A stretch of 64,000 nucleotides of DNA from Shewanella piezotolerans WP3 (GTDB lineage Bacteria; Pseudomonadota; Gammaproteobacteria; Enterobacterales; Shewanellaceae). The DNA lies in NCBI RefSeq assembly GCF_000014885.1, contig NC_011566.1:992001-1056000 (forward strand). The letters run 5' to 3'. The notes beneath the pieces are model-generated. The model was not told where the DNA came from. It saw nothing but the letters and a program-made list of their open reading frames with translations, and searched no databases. Position 1 is the first letter of the stretch; every line of letters starts with the position of its first letter. Position numbers and translations under genes: made by a program. This document shows, piece after piece, positions 53,103 through 61,625 of the stretch.

Positions 53103-54320
53103 TTAAGCTAAGACGTTACTATTAATCCCGTCTTTTGCTAAAAATTGGGGGGGAGTATCTAGGATTTTGGCTATCTCGCTAACCTTTAGACCATGTTGCA
53201 CCAGTTTTTCAGATATACTAATGTGGATGTAGTCCATGGTCTCGCAAAACACTGTATTGTTGTCGAAACCATTGCTTTTTTGATACCTATTGAATAGTGC
53301 GCCTGAGCGGCAGGTTCTATACCATTCACAACCTTTACAGGCTTGTGGTTTGGTATCGACAGCTTTAATTAGTTCTTGCCAAATCGGGCTGGATATAAAC
53401 TCTTTCATACTTGTATTAAATATGGTTTTATTCTTATCTAATAATCTTTTATCAAGGGATAATATATTGTCATCTATTCCAATTTGTCCCTCGCTACTTA
53501 TATTTATGATGTTGTGCTGCATACTTTTTTGTTCATCAAGCACCTCTGCACTTGCTTCGGAAATCAGCGCGTTGAATATTTTGTTTAGAGAAGATATTCT
53601 CAAGTTGCTTCTGTCTTTCTTGCTAAGCCAGTAATCTATAATGTCTTTGTAATAGGTTTTCCAATCATCTTGTTGGTCTTTTATATCGCTATCATGACCT
53701 TCTCTAGGAAATAGCAGGTCAAAGTCGTTAATCCCTATGTCTTCATGTATATGTTTGACTAGTTCTTTACCATTGTACTTTACATTTGCCACACAAAGAG
53801 AACCAGTACTTGGTATTTTATTATCTTTTTGAGCTTGCTGTAGTAGTTTAATTCCTCTTACTGTTTGATCGTAGCTACCTTTACCGTTGTGGTCTATTCT
53901 ATATTTGTCATTAATATGTTTTGGGCCATCGATACTAACGCCGACATTAACCTTATGTTGTTCAAATATTGATATCCATTCTGAATCAACCAATGTTCCA
54001 TTTGTCTGGCACATTAAGTTCACGTGAACTTCAGGGGTGATATTTTCTCTTAATCTATTGCATATACTTGAAAAGTGTTCTTTTTTTATAAGTAAGGGCT
54101 CTCCGCCATGAAGTCCAATATTAATTGATTGAATGCCGAGCTCATCGTAGCCTTTGTTGATAAACTCTACAAGTTGATCAATCGTTTTCATTTTTATTAC
54201 AGCGGTGTTTTCCTTGAATGTATCCATTTCCTGAAAGAAAAAATAGCAGTAAGTACATGCTAGGTTACATCTTTCTGATATTTTAAGAACTATGTCTATT
54301 CCTTTAGTTGGGCTCTTCAT
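53103..54320 (-). CDS. Radical SAM/SPASM peptide maturase (FxsB/cyclophane-type)
   Basis: 405 residues. CNLACTYCYFF (about residues 18-28) is the CxxxCxxC cluster motif. LHGGEPLL is the SAM-binding GGE motif and SIDGPKHIND the following block. A SPASM-like C-terminus with CKGCEWYRTCRSG (about 327-340) and a late Cys binds further clusters. Such enzymes make C-C crosslinks in ribosomal peptides, often three-residue cyclophanes. The neighbouring precursor supplies repeated His-Ala-Ser and His-Gly-Ser units as plausible targets. Confidence 0.88.
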   Translation of the reverse strand: MKSPTKGIDIVLKISERCNLACTYCYFFFQEMDTFKENTAVIKMKTIDQLVEFINKGYDELGIQSINIGLHGGEPLLIKKEHFSSICNRLRENITPEVHVNLMCQTNGTLVDSEWISIFEQHKVNVGVSIDGPKHINDKYRIDHNGKGSYDQTVRGIKLLQQAQKDNKIPSTGSLCVANVKYNGKELVKHIHEDIGINDFDLLFPREGHDSDIKDQQDDWKTYYKDIIDYWLSKKDRSNLRISSLNKIFNALISEASAEVLDEQKSMQHNIINISSEGQIGIDDNILSLDKRLLDKNKTIFNTSMKEFISSPIWQELIKAVDTKPQACKGCEWYRTCRSGALFNRYQKSNGFDNNTVFCETMDYIHISISEKLVQHGLKVSEIAKILDTPPQFLAKDGINSNVLA

Positions 54321-54359
54321 TATTTTCCTTGAAAGTAAAATCTATATTTTTAATTATAA

Positions 54360-54381
54360 AGGTGCAGGAAGTCCTGCACCT
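54360..54381 (-). terminator. Hairpin between precursor and maturase genes
   Basis: GGTGCAGGA and TCCTGCACC form a perfect 9-bp inverted repeat, 18 bp past the precursor stop. AT-rich sequence follows. A leaky terminator here would make far more precursor than maturase mRNA. Confidence 0.7.
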
Positions 54382-54398
54382 ATTATTACTTTCTAATA

Positions 54399-54578
54399 TT
54401 AATTTTCGCCTTTATCACCAATTGAAGCGTGGCCTGAAGCATGTCCTGAGCCATGGGCTGAACCATGAGCACCAGCACCGCTAATCATGTCTAAATGTGC
54501 TTCTTTAATTTCTACTATTTGAGTATCAACTTGTTTAGTATTTTGTAAGCGCTTAGAAAGTTTTTGAGATAACGTCAT
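54399..54578 (-). CDS. RiPP precursor peptide with His-rich core
   Basis: 59 residues from the ATG at 54578, chosen because AAGGA lies 6 bases upstream; the frame itself is open ten codons further. Leader: MTLSQKLSKRLQ...IVEIKEAHLDMISGAG, ending in a double-glycine-type site for the C39 exporter. Core: GAHGSAHGSGHASGHAS then IGDKGEN. Four His residues sit in near-regular HGS/HAS units. First gene of the cluster. I know no characterised product with this exact core. Confidence 0.85.
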   Translation of the reverse strand: MTLSQKLSKRLQNTKQVDTQIVEIKEAHLDMISGAGAHGSAHGSGHASGHASIGDKGEN

Positions 54579-54947
54579 TTTATTTCCTTTTAAAATAGTA
54601 ATGGCCATTCATTTTGAATGGCCATATATCCTATAGTTACAAATATTATATTGTAAAGTTGAGCTGCGACTCTAAATATATTTAAATCAAGTCTGTGATA
54701 ATGTTCGCATTGAGTGTTTGTCATTCTAAAGTGTTACGTATTTTTTGTAATTAGATATTATGTCTGTCTAAATAGAGAGGAAATGAACCTGGATAGTTCT
54801 ATGTTACTAGTATTTAATTCCTATTTTTTTACTAAAAATACTACTTTCTTGTTTTGCTGCTAATTCACTTTTTTTGGAATCGTTAATTGATGGAAACAAT
54901 ATTGCATAATTTCTAATGCTTTGAGGTGATTATCATTCACTTATCAG

Positions 54948-55021
54948 TGCGGACACTTTCTCCATATCGGACATTTAAATTGATGAGCGGACACTTTTAT
55001 CGTGTGTTCGCGGACACTTTT
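54948..55021 (+). promoter_or_regulatory. Repeated GCGGACACTTT elements (enhancer candidates)
   Basis: GCGGACACTTT at 54949, 54987 and 55010 plus a weaker CGGACATTT at 54968, all in the same orientation and 60-135 bp upstream of a sigma-54-type promoter. That is where NtrC-type activators bind. A further GCGGACACAG lies at 55130. Alternative: end repeats of a lost insertion sequence. Confidence 0.6.
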
Positions 55022-55080
55022 GACCGATCAATACTCACTCATTAGGGCTTAGTGTTTGTTATTATTGGTTTTTTGGTTTT

Positions 55081-55096
55081 TGGCACGCAGTTTGTA
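55081..55096 (+). promoter_or_regulatory. Sigma-54 promoter of the ABC export operon
   Basis: TGGCACGCAGTTTGTA fits the consensus TGGCACGnnnnTTGCW with one deviation (GT for GC at -12) and correct spacing. It lies 56 bp before the adaptor gene start. Confidence 0.75.
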
Positions 55097-55151
55097 TTAA
55101 TAAGACCATTGGAACAGGTTTTACAGTCAGCGGACACAGTAGGGATAGCAG

Positions 55152-56414
55152 ATGATTCAGGACACCAGCGCACAAGACACCATAAAGCAAGTTAGCAAAG
55201 TGAGTAAGGCTAAACGCCCTTTGATACTAGGCATTGCAGCGTTATTGGTTTCTGGCCTAGTTTGGTCAAGCATAGGTAGCGATTCCGTTGCCACTTCAAT
55301 TAAACGCTCTGAGCTGCGTTTCGCCACATTAGCGCGCGGTACACTGATTCGTGATATTCCAACGACAGGTAAGATTGTCGCGGCAAATGCTCCGGTTCTT
55401 TATAGCCCTGAGCAAGGCAGCGTAACTTTAATTGCTAATCCAGGAGATCGGGTTGAGCAAGGTGATGTTGTTGCGACGATTGAGAGTCATAAATTGACCA
55501 ATAGCCTAAAGCAACAAGAAGCGTTGCTTGAAGGGATGAAAAGCTCACTTGAACGTGCCCGCCTCGATGCCCGCAGACAGCAACTTAAAGCGCAGCAAAC
55601 CTTGGACATGGCAAAAGTAGACTTAGAAGCCGCTGACCGCGAGAGCCGGCGTGGTGACCAACTGATCCAATCGAAGTTAATTAGCAAGATAGATTTTGAA
55701 AAGAGTAAGGATGATTTACACAAGGCTAAACTATTATTTGCCCACGCAGGGCAAGAAGCTCAGTTGATGAAAGACACCTTAACTTTCGAGCTAAAAAACA
55801 CTGCGCTAGAGGTTGATCGTCAAGCGTTAGTCGTTAAAGAGCTTGAGCGCCAGGTGGCCGCGCTTAATATTATCGCGCCAGTGGGCGGCATTATCGGTAA
55901 CTGGTTAACAGAGCAAAAAGCGCGTATCGGCCAAAGCCAACCTATTTTAACCGTCGTGGATTTAAGTGCTTTTGAAGCGGAGTTAGCTGTGCCTGAATCT
56001 TACGCTGACGAGCTCGGTCTTGGTATGGCGGTTGAGTTGAGTTTTGGTTCAATCACCTTGATGGGAGAGCTTTCCTCAATCTCACCAGAGGTTCGTAATC
56101 GTGAAGTGACCGCAAGGGTACGATTCGAGCAGAATGATAGTTTACACCTACGCCAAAATCAGCGCTTATCAGCCAGAGTATTGCTAGAACATCGTCCTAA
56201 TGTATTGATGGTCAAACGTGGTGCATTTGTAACTAGTGGCGGCGGTCAAGAGGTGTATGTAATGAACGGTGATATCGCCACTCAAACACCTATCCAATTA
56301 GGTGCTCGTAGTATGAGTCATATTGAAGTGATCCAAGGCGGTCAGGTTGGCGATGTCTGGGTGACATCAAGTATAGAGCCCTTTAAGAAAGCCGCCGAAG
56401 TTCTTGTTCGTTAG
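55152..56414 (+). CDS. Periplasmic adaptor (MacA/HlyD-like) of a MacAB-type exporter
   Basis: 420 residues with an N-terminal membrane anchor (PLILGIAALLVSGLVWSSIG, about 24-43). Lipoyl half (VTLIANPGDRVEQGDVVATIES), coiled-coil (about 120-225), second lipoyl half (NIIAPVGGIIGNWLTEQ) and beta-barrel domains follow in order. It should connect the FtsX-type permeases encoded downstream with an outer-membrane channel. First gene after the sigma-54 promoter. Confidence 0.88.
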   Translation: MIQDTSAQDTIKQVSKVSKAKRPLILGIAALLVSGLVWSSIGSDSVATSIKRSELRFATLARGTLIRDIPTTGKIVAANAPVLYSPEQGSVTLIANPGDRVEQGDVVATIESHKLTNSLKQQEALLEGMKSSLERARLDARRQQLKAQQTLDMAKVDLEAADRESRRGDQLIQSKLISKIDFEKSKDDLHKAKLLFAHAGQEAQLMKDTLTFELKNTALEVDRQALVVKELERQVAALNIIAPVGGIIGNWLTEQKARIGQSQPILTVVDLSAFEAELAVPESYADELGLGMAVELSFGSITLMGELSSISPEVRNREVTARVRFEQNDSLHLRQNQRLSARVLLEHRPNVLMVKRGAFVTSGGGQEVYVMNGDIATQTPIQLGARSMSHIEVIQGGQVGDVWVTSSIEPFKKAAEVLVR

Positions 56415-56441
56415 CTTTCAAAGCCACTGGGGAGTGTACAA

Positions 56442-56702
56442 ATGACTAAGTTAAAGTGCCCGCAGTTAGTGACTACATTGGCGTTATTTATGCTCGTAGT
56501 CGCAGTGCAAGTCTCGAGTGGCAGTGCGAGTGAGTGGGTATTTATTGGCCTAGATTTGATTGAATTAGGCTATGAGACCTCACAAAGTTTACCGAGTATT
56601 TTAGATGTCGCGCTTCATATCAGCGACGACATTAGCCAGGTCGTACTGGCGATAATAAATTGTTTAGTTGACCAGTTACTAAATAGCCTCAATAGAGGTT
56701 AA
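56442..56702 (+). CDS. Small exported protein in the ABC operon, unknown
   Basis: 86 residues. VTTLALFMLVVAVQVSSGSAS is a signal peptide with a likely cut near residue 30. The short mature part is hydrophobic and acidic (EWVFIGLDLIELGYETSQSLPSI...). It lies between adaptor and ATPase genes with normal spacing. It could be a subunit of, or a substrate for, the exporter. No family recognised. Confidence 0.55.
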   Translation: MTKLKCPQLVTTLALFMLVVAVQVSSGSASEWVFIGLDLIELGYETSQSLPSILDVALHISDDISQVVLAIINCLVDQLLNSLNRG

Positions 56703-56733
56703 GTAAACCCATTTAATTAAAGGAATATGCACC

Positions 56734-57495
56734 ATGTTATCAATGAAGAACATCAACAAGGTATTTAAAACGGACTTAGTCGAAACACACGCATTACGTG
56801 ATTTCAATTTGAATGTCGAGGAGGGCGAATTTGTCGCGGTTACCGGACCATCGGGGTCGGGAAAAACCACGTTTTTGAATATTGCAGGCTTACTTGAAGG
56901 CTTTACTCATGGCGACTTTTTCCTTGATGGTGTGAACATCTCAAACTTAAGTGACAATAAGAGCGCTGCGATTCGTAACGAAAAAATTGGTTTCATCTTT
57001 CAGGGATTTAACTTAATCCCTGATCTTAACTTGGCTGAGAATGTTGAAGTGCCTTTGCGTTATCGTGGTTTTAATGCCAAGGAGCGCAAAATACGTGTTG
57101 AGCGAGCGTTGGAACAGGTTGGTTTAGCCGCAAGAATGAAACATCTCCCAACACAGTTATCGGGTGGACAGCAACAGCGCGTGGCGATTGCCAGAGCGCT
57201 TGCTGGCGAACCTCGTTTCTTATTAGCGGATGAGCCAACGGGTAACTTGGACAGTTTGATGGCGCGCCAAGTAATGGAGTTATTAGAGGACATAAATAAG
57301 GCTGGCACTACCATTATCATGGTGACTCATGATGCAGAGCTTGCTCGCCGAGCACAACGCAACATTCAAATTGTCGATGGGCAAGTGTGCGATTTCACCA
57401 TGTATCAAGGCGAACAGGGGAGTGTAGCACAGGGGCAGTCGACACCAGATAAAGGTGCTGCCGATGTTATTTCTGTCGCATCATCTGTCGCTTAA
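56734..57495 (+). CDS. ABC transporter ATPase (MacB/LolD-type)
   Basis: 253 residues. Walker A GPSGSGKTT (about residue 39), the FNLIPDLNLAENVEVPLRYRG segment typical of MacB/LolD ATPases, LSGGQQQR and LLADEPTGNLDS are present. It drives the two FtsX-like permeases that follow. The C-terminal 35 residues are a low-complexity extension. Confidence 0.92.
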   Translation: MLSMKNINKVFKTDLVETHALRDFNLNVEEGEFVAVTGPSGSGKTTFLNIAGLLEGFTHGDFFLDGVNISNLSDNKSAAIRNEKIGFIFQGFNLIPDLNLAENVEVPLRYRGFNAKERKIRVERALEQVGLAARMKHLPTQLSGGQQQRVAIARALAGEPRFLLADEPTGNLDSLMARQVMELLEDINKAGTTIIMVTHDAELARRAQRNIQIVDGQVCDFTMYQGEQGSVAQGQSTPDKGAADVISVASSVA

Positions 57496-57513
57496 GAGTC
57501 TGAGGAGATAGCT

Positions 57514-58815
57514 ATGTTTTTTTACTACTTAGATCTTGCTTGGCGCAGCATTAAGAAAACGCCTTTCCTGTCATTGCTGATGGTGTTGGCGATCTCAATT
57601 GGTATCGGTATTACCATTACCACGCTTAATATCTACAAGATGGCATCTGTAAACCCTGCGGGAGAGCGTTCATCACAGCTATTTTCGGTGCAGTTGATGA
57701 GCCAAGATCCCGATACTTGGCAAAATATTAGTGAACAAATAACCTACCAAGATGCGATAAACCTGCGCAAAAGCGAAGTGCCTATCAGGCAGACCGCCAT
57801 GTTCCGTACGGGATTGGCGGTGCAAACCGAAGATGTTAATTTTTCACCAATTCTCGAAGGTGTTCGTGTAGCAGATAGTGATTTTTTTGCTATCTTCGAC
57901 GTGCCGTTTTTATACGGTAGTCCATGGAGTAAGCAGGTTGATAGCGAAGGTGGCTATAAGGTAGTTATCAGTGAAGACCTTAACACTAAAGCTTTTGGTG
58001 GCACCAATAGTGTGGGCAAAACACTGATATTAGATCGTAAGCCCTACCAAGTGGTTGGTGTGATTAAAAATTGGAATCCAAGTCCTAAGTATTACGATGT
58101 GAATAATGGAGCTTTCAACGAGTCAGAGCAAATCTTTGTACCCTTCTCTTTAGCACCAATTGAAGAGTTTAATAGCTGGGGCAATAACAACAGTTGGCGT
58201 CACGAAAACATTAGAAACTATAACGACCGTCTAAATTCAGAAATGCATTGGGTCCAATATTGGACCGAGCTGAGTACACCAGCTATGCAGCAAGAATATA
58301 AGCTGTGGCTGGGTAATTATGTTGAGCAACAACAGCAGTTAGGGCGCTTTAAGCACCCAGAGGCTCGAGGTGAAATCTCTGATGTTGCGACTTGGATGGT
58401 GTTTAACAATGTGGTTCCAGAAGACAATAAAGTGCTGGTGGGCCTAAGCGTACTGTTTTTAGTGGTGTGTTTGGTGAACATGCTTGGTTTGTTGTTAGCT
58501 AAGTTTTTAAAGCGTGCACCGGAGGTCGGAGTTAGGCGAGCCATTGGTGCCAGCAGAATGCAAATATTTTCTCAGCATTTGGTTGAAGTCGGGCTAATCG
58601 GTTTTTGTGGCGGTGTATTAGGCTTGGCTTGGGCATGGGGTGCACTGTCATTGTTGGCTTCGAAGTTTGATCTCACAGAATCTCTATCACAGCTAGATCA
58701 AAGCATGTGGTTAATCGCTCCTGTGATTGCTGTATCTGCAGCCATTATTGCAGGGGTCTACCCCGCTTGGCGTATCTGTACGACTAACCCAAGTATTTAC
58801 CTTAAGAGCCAGTAA
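57514..58815 (+). CDS. ABC permease, FtsX/MacB family (first)
   Basis: 433 residues. One N-terminal membrane helix (PFLSLLMVLAISIGIGITITTLNIY), a large periplasmic domain (about 45-300) and three C-terminal helices follow the MacB_PCD-FtsX plan. KRAPEVGVRRAIGASRMQIF is the conserved cytoplasmic loop. It pairs with the next permease as a heterodimer. Located 18 bp after the ATPase gene. Confidence 0.88.
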   Translation: MFFYYLDLAWRSIKKTPFLSLLMVLAISIGIGITITTLNIYKMASVNPAGERSSQLFSVQLMSQDPDTWQNISEQITYQDAINLRKSEVPIRQTAMFRTGLAVQTEDVNFSPILEGVRVADSDFFAIFDVPFLYGSPWSKQVDSEGGYKVVISEDLNTKAFGGTNSVGKTLILDRKPYQVVGVIKNWNPSPKYYDVNNGAFNESEQIFVPFSLAPIEEFNSWGNNNSWRHENIRNYNDRLNSEMHWVQYWTELSTPAMQQEYKLWLGNYVEQQQQLGRFKHPEARGEISDVATWMVFNNVVPEDNKVLVGLSVLFLVVCLVNMLGLLLAKFLKRAPEVGVRRAIGASRMQIFSQHLVEVGLIGFCGGVLGLAWAWGALSLLASKFDLTESLSQLDQSMWLIAPVIAVSAAIIAGVYPAWRICTTNPSIYLKSQ

Positions 58816-58831
58816 CGGAAAGGAATTTAGC

Positions 58832-60043
58832 ATGTTTCAGATTAAACCCATTGTTAGTATGTTGATGCGCAATAAAAGCGGCCCGTTATTGTTGCTTATT
58901 CAAATTATTTTATCGGTTGCCATCGTGGCCAATGCCAGCTTTATTATTAGTGAGCGTATTGGTTTAATTGGCCGGGAGTCGGGTGTTGCTGAGTCAGAGG
59001 TTTTCGATTTTAGTATCTACAACTTTGACGAAAGCATAGTGCCTGAAAGCCAAAATCTGCGCGATTTAGAGATTATTAGGCAGCTCGATGGGGTTAAAGC
59101 GGCGGTATCAACGAGTATGACGCCACTGAGTGGCGGTGGTTGGTCATCTAACTTTTCCTATGGCAGCAGTGAGGAAGATCGTAAAGATACCCCCAATGCT
59201 GCTCTGTATTATAGCGATGAACAGTTTATCTCGACCTTAGGCTTAAACCTTATCGAAGGACGTAATTTTTACCCTGACGAGGTTCACATTGGTGGTTCTG
59301 AATTAGCGAGTTTAGCGATAGTTACTGCAGAGTTCGCCAAGGAGACCTTTGGTGATGAACCGGCTGTTGGACAGACTATGTATCGCGGCAATATTGGCGA
59401 CCAACCAATGAAAATTATAGGTGTAGTTGAACGTTTGCAAAGCGCATGGGTTGATAACAGCAACCTAAACCGTAGCGTTATTTTGAATGTTGAGCTAAAC
59501 AATGCCTTTAATCGCATCTTGGTAAGAGCAGATGAAGCAGCGATTGCAGGGCTAAAAGAGTCGATACCCGCAGCGTTGCATAAAGAGCACCCTAATCGCG
59601 TAGTGACTGACTTTACCACTATCAGTGAGCATCGTATTAGTGTGTATCGTAATCATGAACTGATGGCGTCAGTGCTGTCGCTGATGGTGGTATTGTTGCT
59701 GCTTATTACTTCGCTTGGTCTTGCCGGTATGGTGATGTTTAATATTGAGCGCCGCACTAAACAGATAGGCACCCGTCGAGCATTAGGGGCTAAAAAGCGC
59801 GATATTGTGAGTTTCTTCTTAGTTGAAAACTACCTGTTATGTCTAATTGGCGGTGGTTTAGGTGGCCTAATTGCTGTGCAGCTTGGCCAGCAGTTGATGA
59901 CGCTTTATAGTTTGCCAAAGCTTGAGCTTATCTATCCCATTATTACGGTTGCAGGTCTTCTAGTGCTAACGACCATAGCAGTGATTTTGCCTGCCCGTAA
60001 AGCTGCCAAAATATCTCCTGCAATCGCCACACGAAGTGTCTAA
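58832..60043 (+). CDS. ABC permease, FtsX/MacB family (second)
   Basis: 403 residues from ATG 58832, which has AAAGGAA upstream; the frame is open earlier within the previous gene. The same fold as the first permease: helix near residue 20-40, periplasmic domain, then three helices with RRTKQIGTRRALGAKKRDIVSFF between. It ends the structural operon; a hairpin follows. Confidence 0.88.
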   Translation: MFQIKPIVSMLMRNKSGPLLLLIQIILSVAIVANASFIISERIGLIGRESGVAESEVFDFSIYNFDESIVPESQNLRDLEIIRQLDGVKAAVSTSMTPLSGGGWSSNFSYGSSEEDRKDTPNAALYYSDEQFISTLGLNLIEGRNFYPDEVHIGGSELASLAIVTAEFAKETFGDEPAVGQTMYRGNIGDQPMKIIGVVERLQSAWVDNSNLNRSVILNVELNNAFNRILVRADEAAIAGLKESIPAALHKEHPNRVVTDFTTISEHRISVYRNHELMASVLSLMVVLLLLITSLGLAGMVMFNIERRTKQIGTRRALGAKKRDIVSFFLVENYLLCLIGGGLGGLIAVQLGQQLMTLYSLPKLELIYPIITVAGLLVLTTIAVILPARKAAKISPAIATRSV

Positions 60044-60066
60044 CTCTTATCGCTAATATATGGTTT

Positions 60067-60106
60067 GAAGCGGCTTGATTGTGATCCCAAGCCGTTTCAA
60101 TCTTTT
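60067..60106 (+). terminator. Terminator after the export operon
   Basis: GAAGCGGCTTG pairs with CAAGCCGTTTC, followed by AATCTTTT. Confidence 0.75.
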
Positions 60107-60212
60107 AAGTGATTTAAGATAAACTATTGATTGAAAAGTTAATCGCTTTATCTCTGTTTCGCTTTGCGTTAGTTTTAGGCAAGCCTTATACACAGATTAT
60201 AAAAAAGAAACT

Positions 60213-61625
60213 ATGGAAACGATTCTCATCGTTGATGATAACCAAGCGGTATGCAGTGCTTTATCGCTGATGCTGGAATTGCATGGCTATCAAACACTGA
60301 CTTGCTTGTCACCAGATGTGGCTGTGGAGTTAGTGCAACTGCATGATATTGCACTTGTTGTACAAGATATGAATTTCACCCAAGATACCACCTCGGGTGA
60401 GGAGGGCGTATCGCTATTCTATGCCTTAAGAGCGCTGCAACCACAGTTACCGATTGTTTTGCTCACTGCATGGACTCAGCTTGAAGTCGCCGTCGAGTTG
60501 GTAAAAGAGGGCGCGGCCGATTACATGGGCAAGCCTTGGGATGATACTAAGCTGTTAACCAGTATTGGTAATTTAATCTCACTTCACACCTTAACAAAGG
60601 CAAATGCCAAGCTTGCACGAGTCGAAAACCAGCGAATGGCAGCGATAAAAGATGCTGACCTTTGTGGCATTGTGTTTAACAGCGGCGCCATGCAGCGTTG
60701 TGTTGATTTAGCCTTGCAGATAGCTCGCAGCGATGTATCGGTGCTGGTTACTGGTCCCAATGGTGCAGGCAAAGATAAGTTGGCTGATATCATTCACGCT
60801 AACTCCAATCTAAAACATAAGCCATTTATTAAGGTCAATATTGGTGCCTTGCCGATGGAGTTATTAGAGGCTGAATTATTTGGCGCCGAGGCGGGAGCCT
60901 TCACTGGCGCGACCAAGTCCCGTATTGGTCGCTTTGAGGCCGCTGATGGCGGCACGCTATTTTTAGACGAAATTGGCAACCTGCCATTATCTGGTCAAGT
61001 TAAGTTACTGAGGGTGCTGCAAACTGGTGAGTTTGAGCGTCTTGGTAGTCATCAGACTCGTAAGGTAAATGTTAGGGTAATTAGTGCAACTAACGCTGAT
61101 TTGATTCATGAAATTCAAGCAAGCCGCTTTCGAGAAGATCTGTTTTATCGGCTCAATGTGATTGAATTGGCGCTGCCCGCGCTTTGTGAGCGAAAAGATG
61201 ATGTTATCCCGCTGGTGAACCACTTTGTCGGAACTGAGTTCTCATTGAGTAAGCATACACAGCGATCACTAGAGGCGCATCACTGGCCTGGTAATGTACG
61301 CGAGCTTGAAAACGCCTGTAAACGTGCGGTGATTCTAGCCCAGAGTAATAACTTGATTGCTGATGATTTTGGCCTGATTGACTTAGACGTTACCGCTAGT
61401 CCACAAACCGATGTTCAGACTATTTCCGTGCAAGCGATAATCAAGCCCCAATCCACATCGGTAGAGGTAAGCGCTCAAGATGCTAACTCATCGATTGATG
61501 AGTTAGCCAATATTCAAGCAGCGTTAGATAACCATAAAGGGGTGATTGCACGAGTAGCTAAATCACTGGGCTTAAGCAGACAAGCACTCTATCGACGCAT
61601 GGAAAAATATGGCATTGAAAAATAA
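60213..61625 (+). CDS. NtrC-family sigma-54 response regulator
   Basis: 470 residues. Receiver domain (about 1-120) with phosphoacceptor Asp in VVQDMNF (residue 53) and Lys in GKPWDD. AAA+ domain with GPNGAGKDK in place of the usual GESGTGKE P-loop, and the sigma-54-contact loop GAFTGA intact. A Fis-type HTH ends the protein (IARVAKSLGLSRQALYRRMEKYG). It probably activates the export operon from the GCGGACAC elements. Its end overlaps the kinase gene by 17 bp. Confidence 0.92.
   Translation: METILIVDDNQAVCSALSLMLELHGYQTLTCLSPDVAVELVQLHDIALVVQDMNFTQDTTSGEEGVSLFYALRALQPQLPIVLLTAWTQLEVAVELVKEGAADYMGKPWDDTKLLTSIGNLISLHTLTKANAKLARVENQRMAAIKDADLCGIVFNSGAMQRCVDLALQIARSDVSVLVTGPNGAGKDKLADIIHANSNLKHKPFIKVNIGALPMELLEAELFGAEAGAFTGATKSRIGRFEAADGGTLFLDEIGNLPLSGQVKLLRVLQTGEFERLGSHQTRKVNVRVISATNADLIHEIQASRFREDLFYRLNVIELALPALCERKDDVIPLVNHFVGTEFSLSKHTQRSLEAHHWPGNVRELENACKRAVILAQSNNLIADDFGLIDLDVTASPQTDVQTISVQAIIKPQSTSVEVSAQDANSSIDELANIQAALDNHKGVIARVAKSLGLSRQALYRRMEKYGIEK

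Noticed and set aside
54948..55021. GCGGACAC repeats as a CRISPR array or transposon end
   Set aside because: Units are only 8-11 bp with uneven spacing and no inverted partner in the window. Enhancer sites fit the promoter context better, though an insertion-sequence relic is not excluded.
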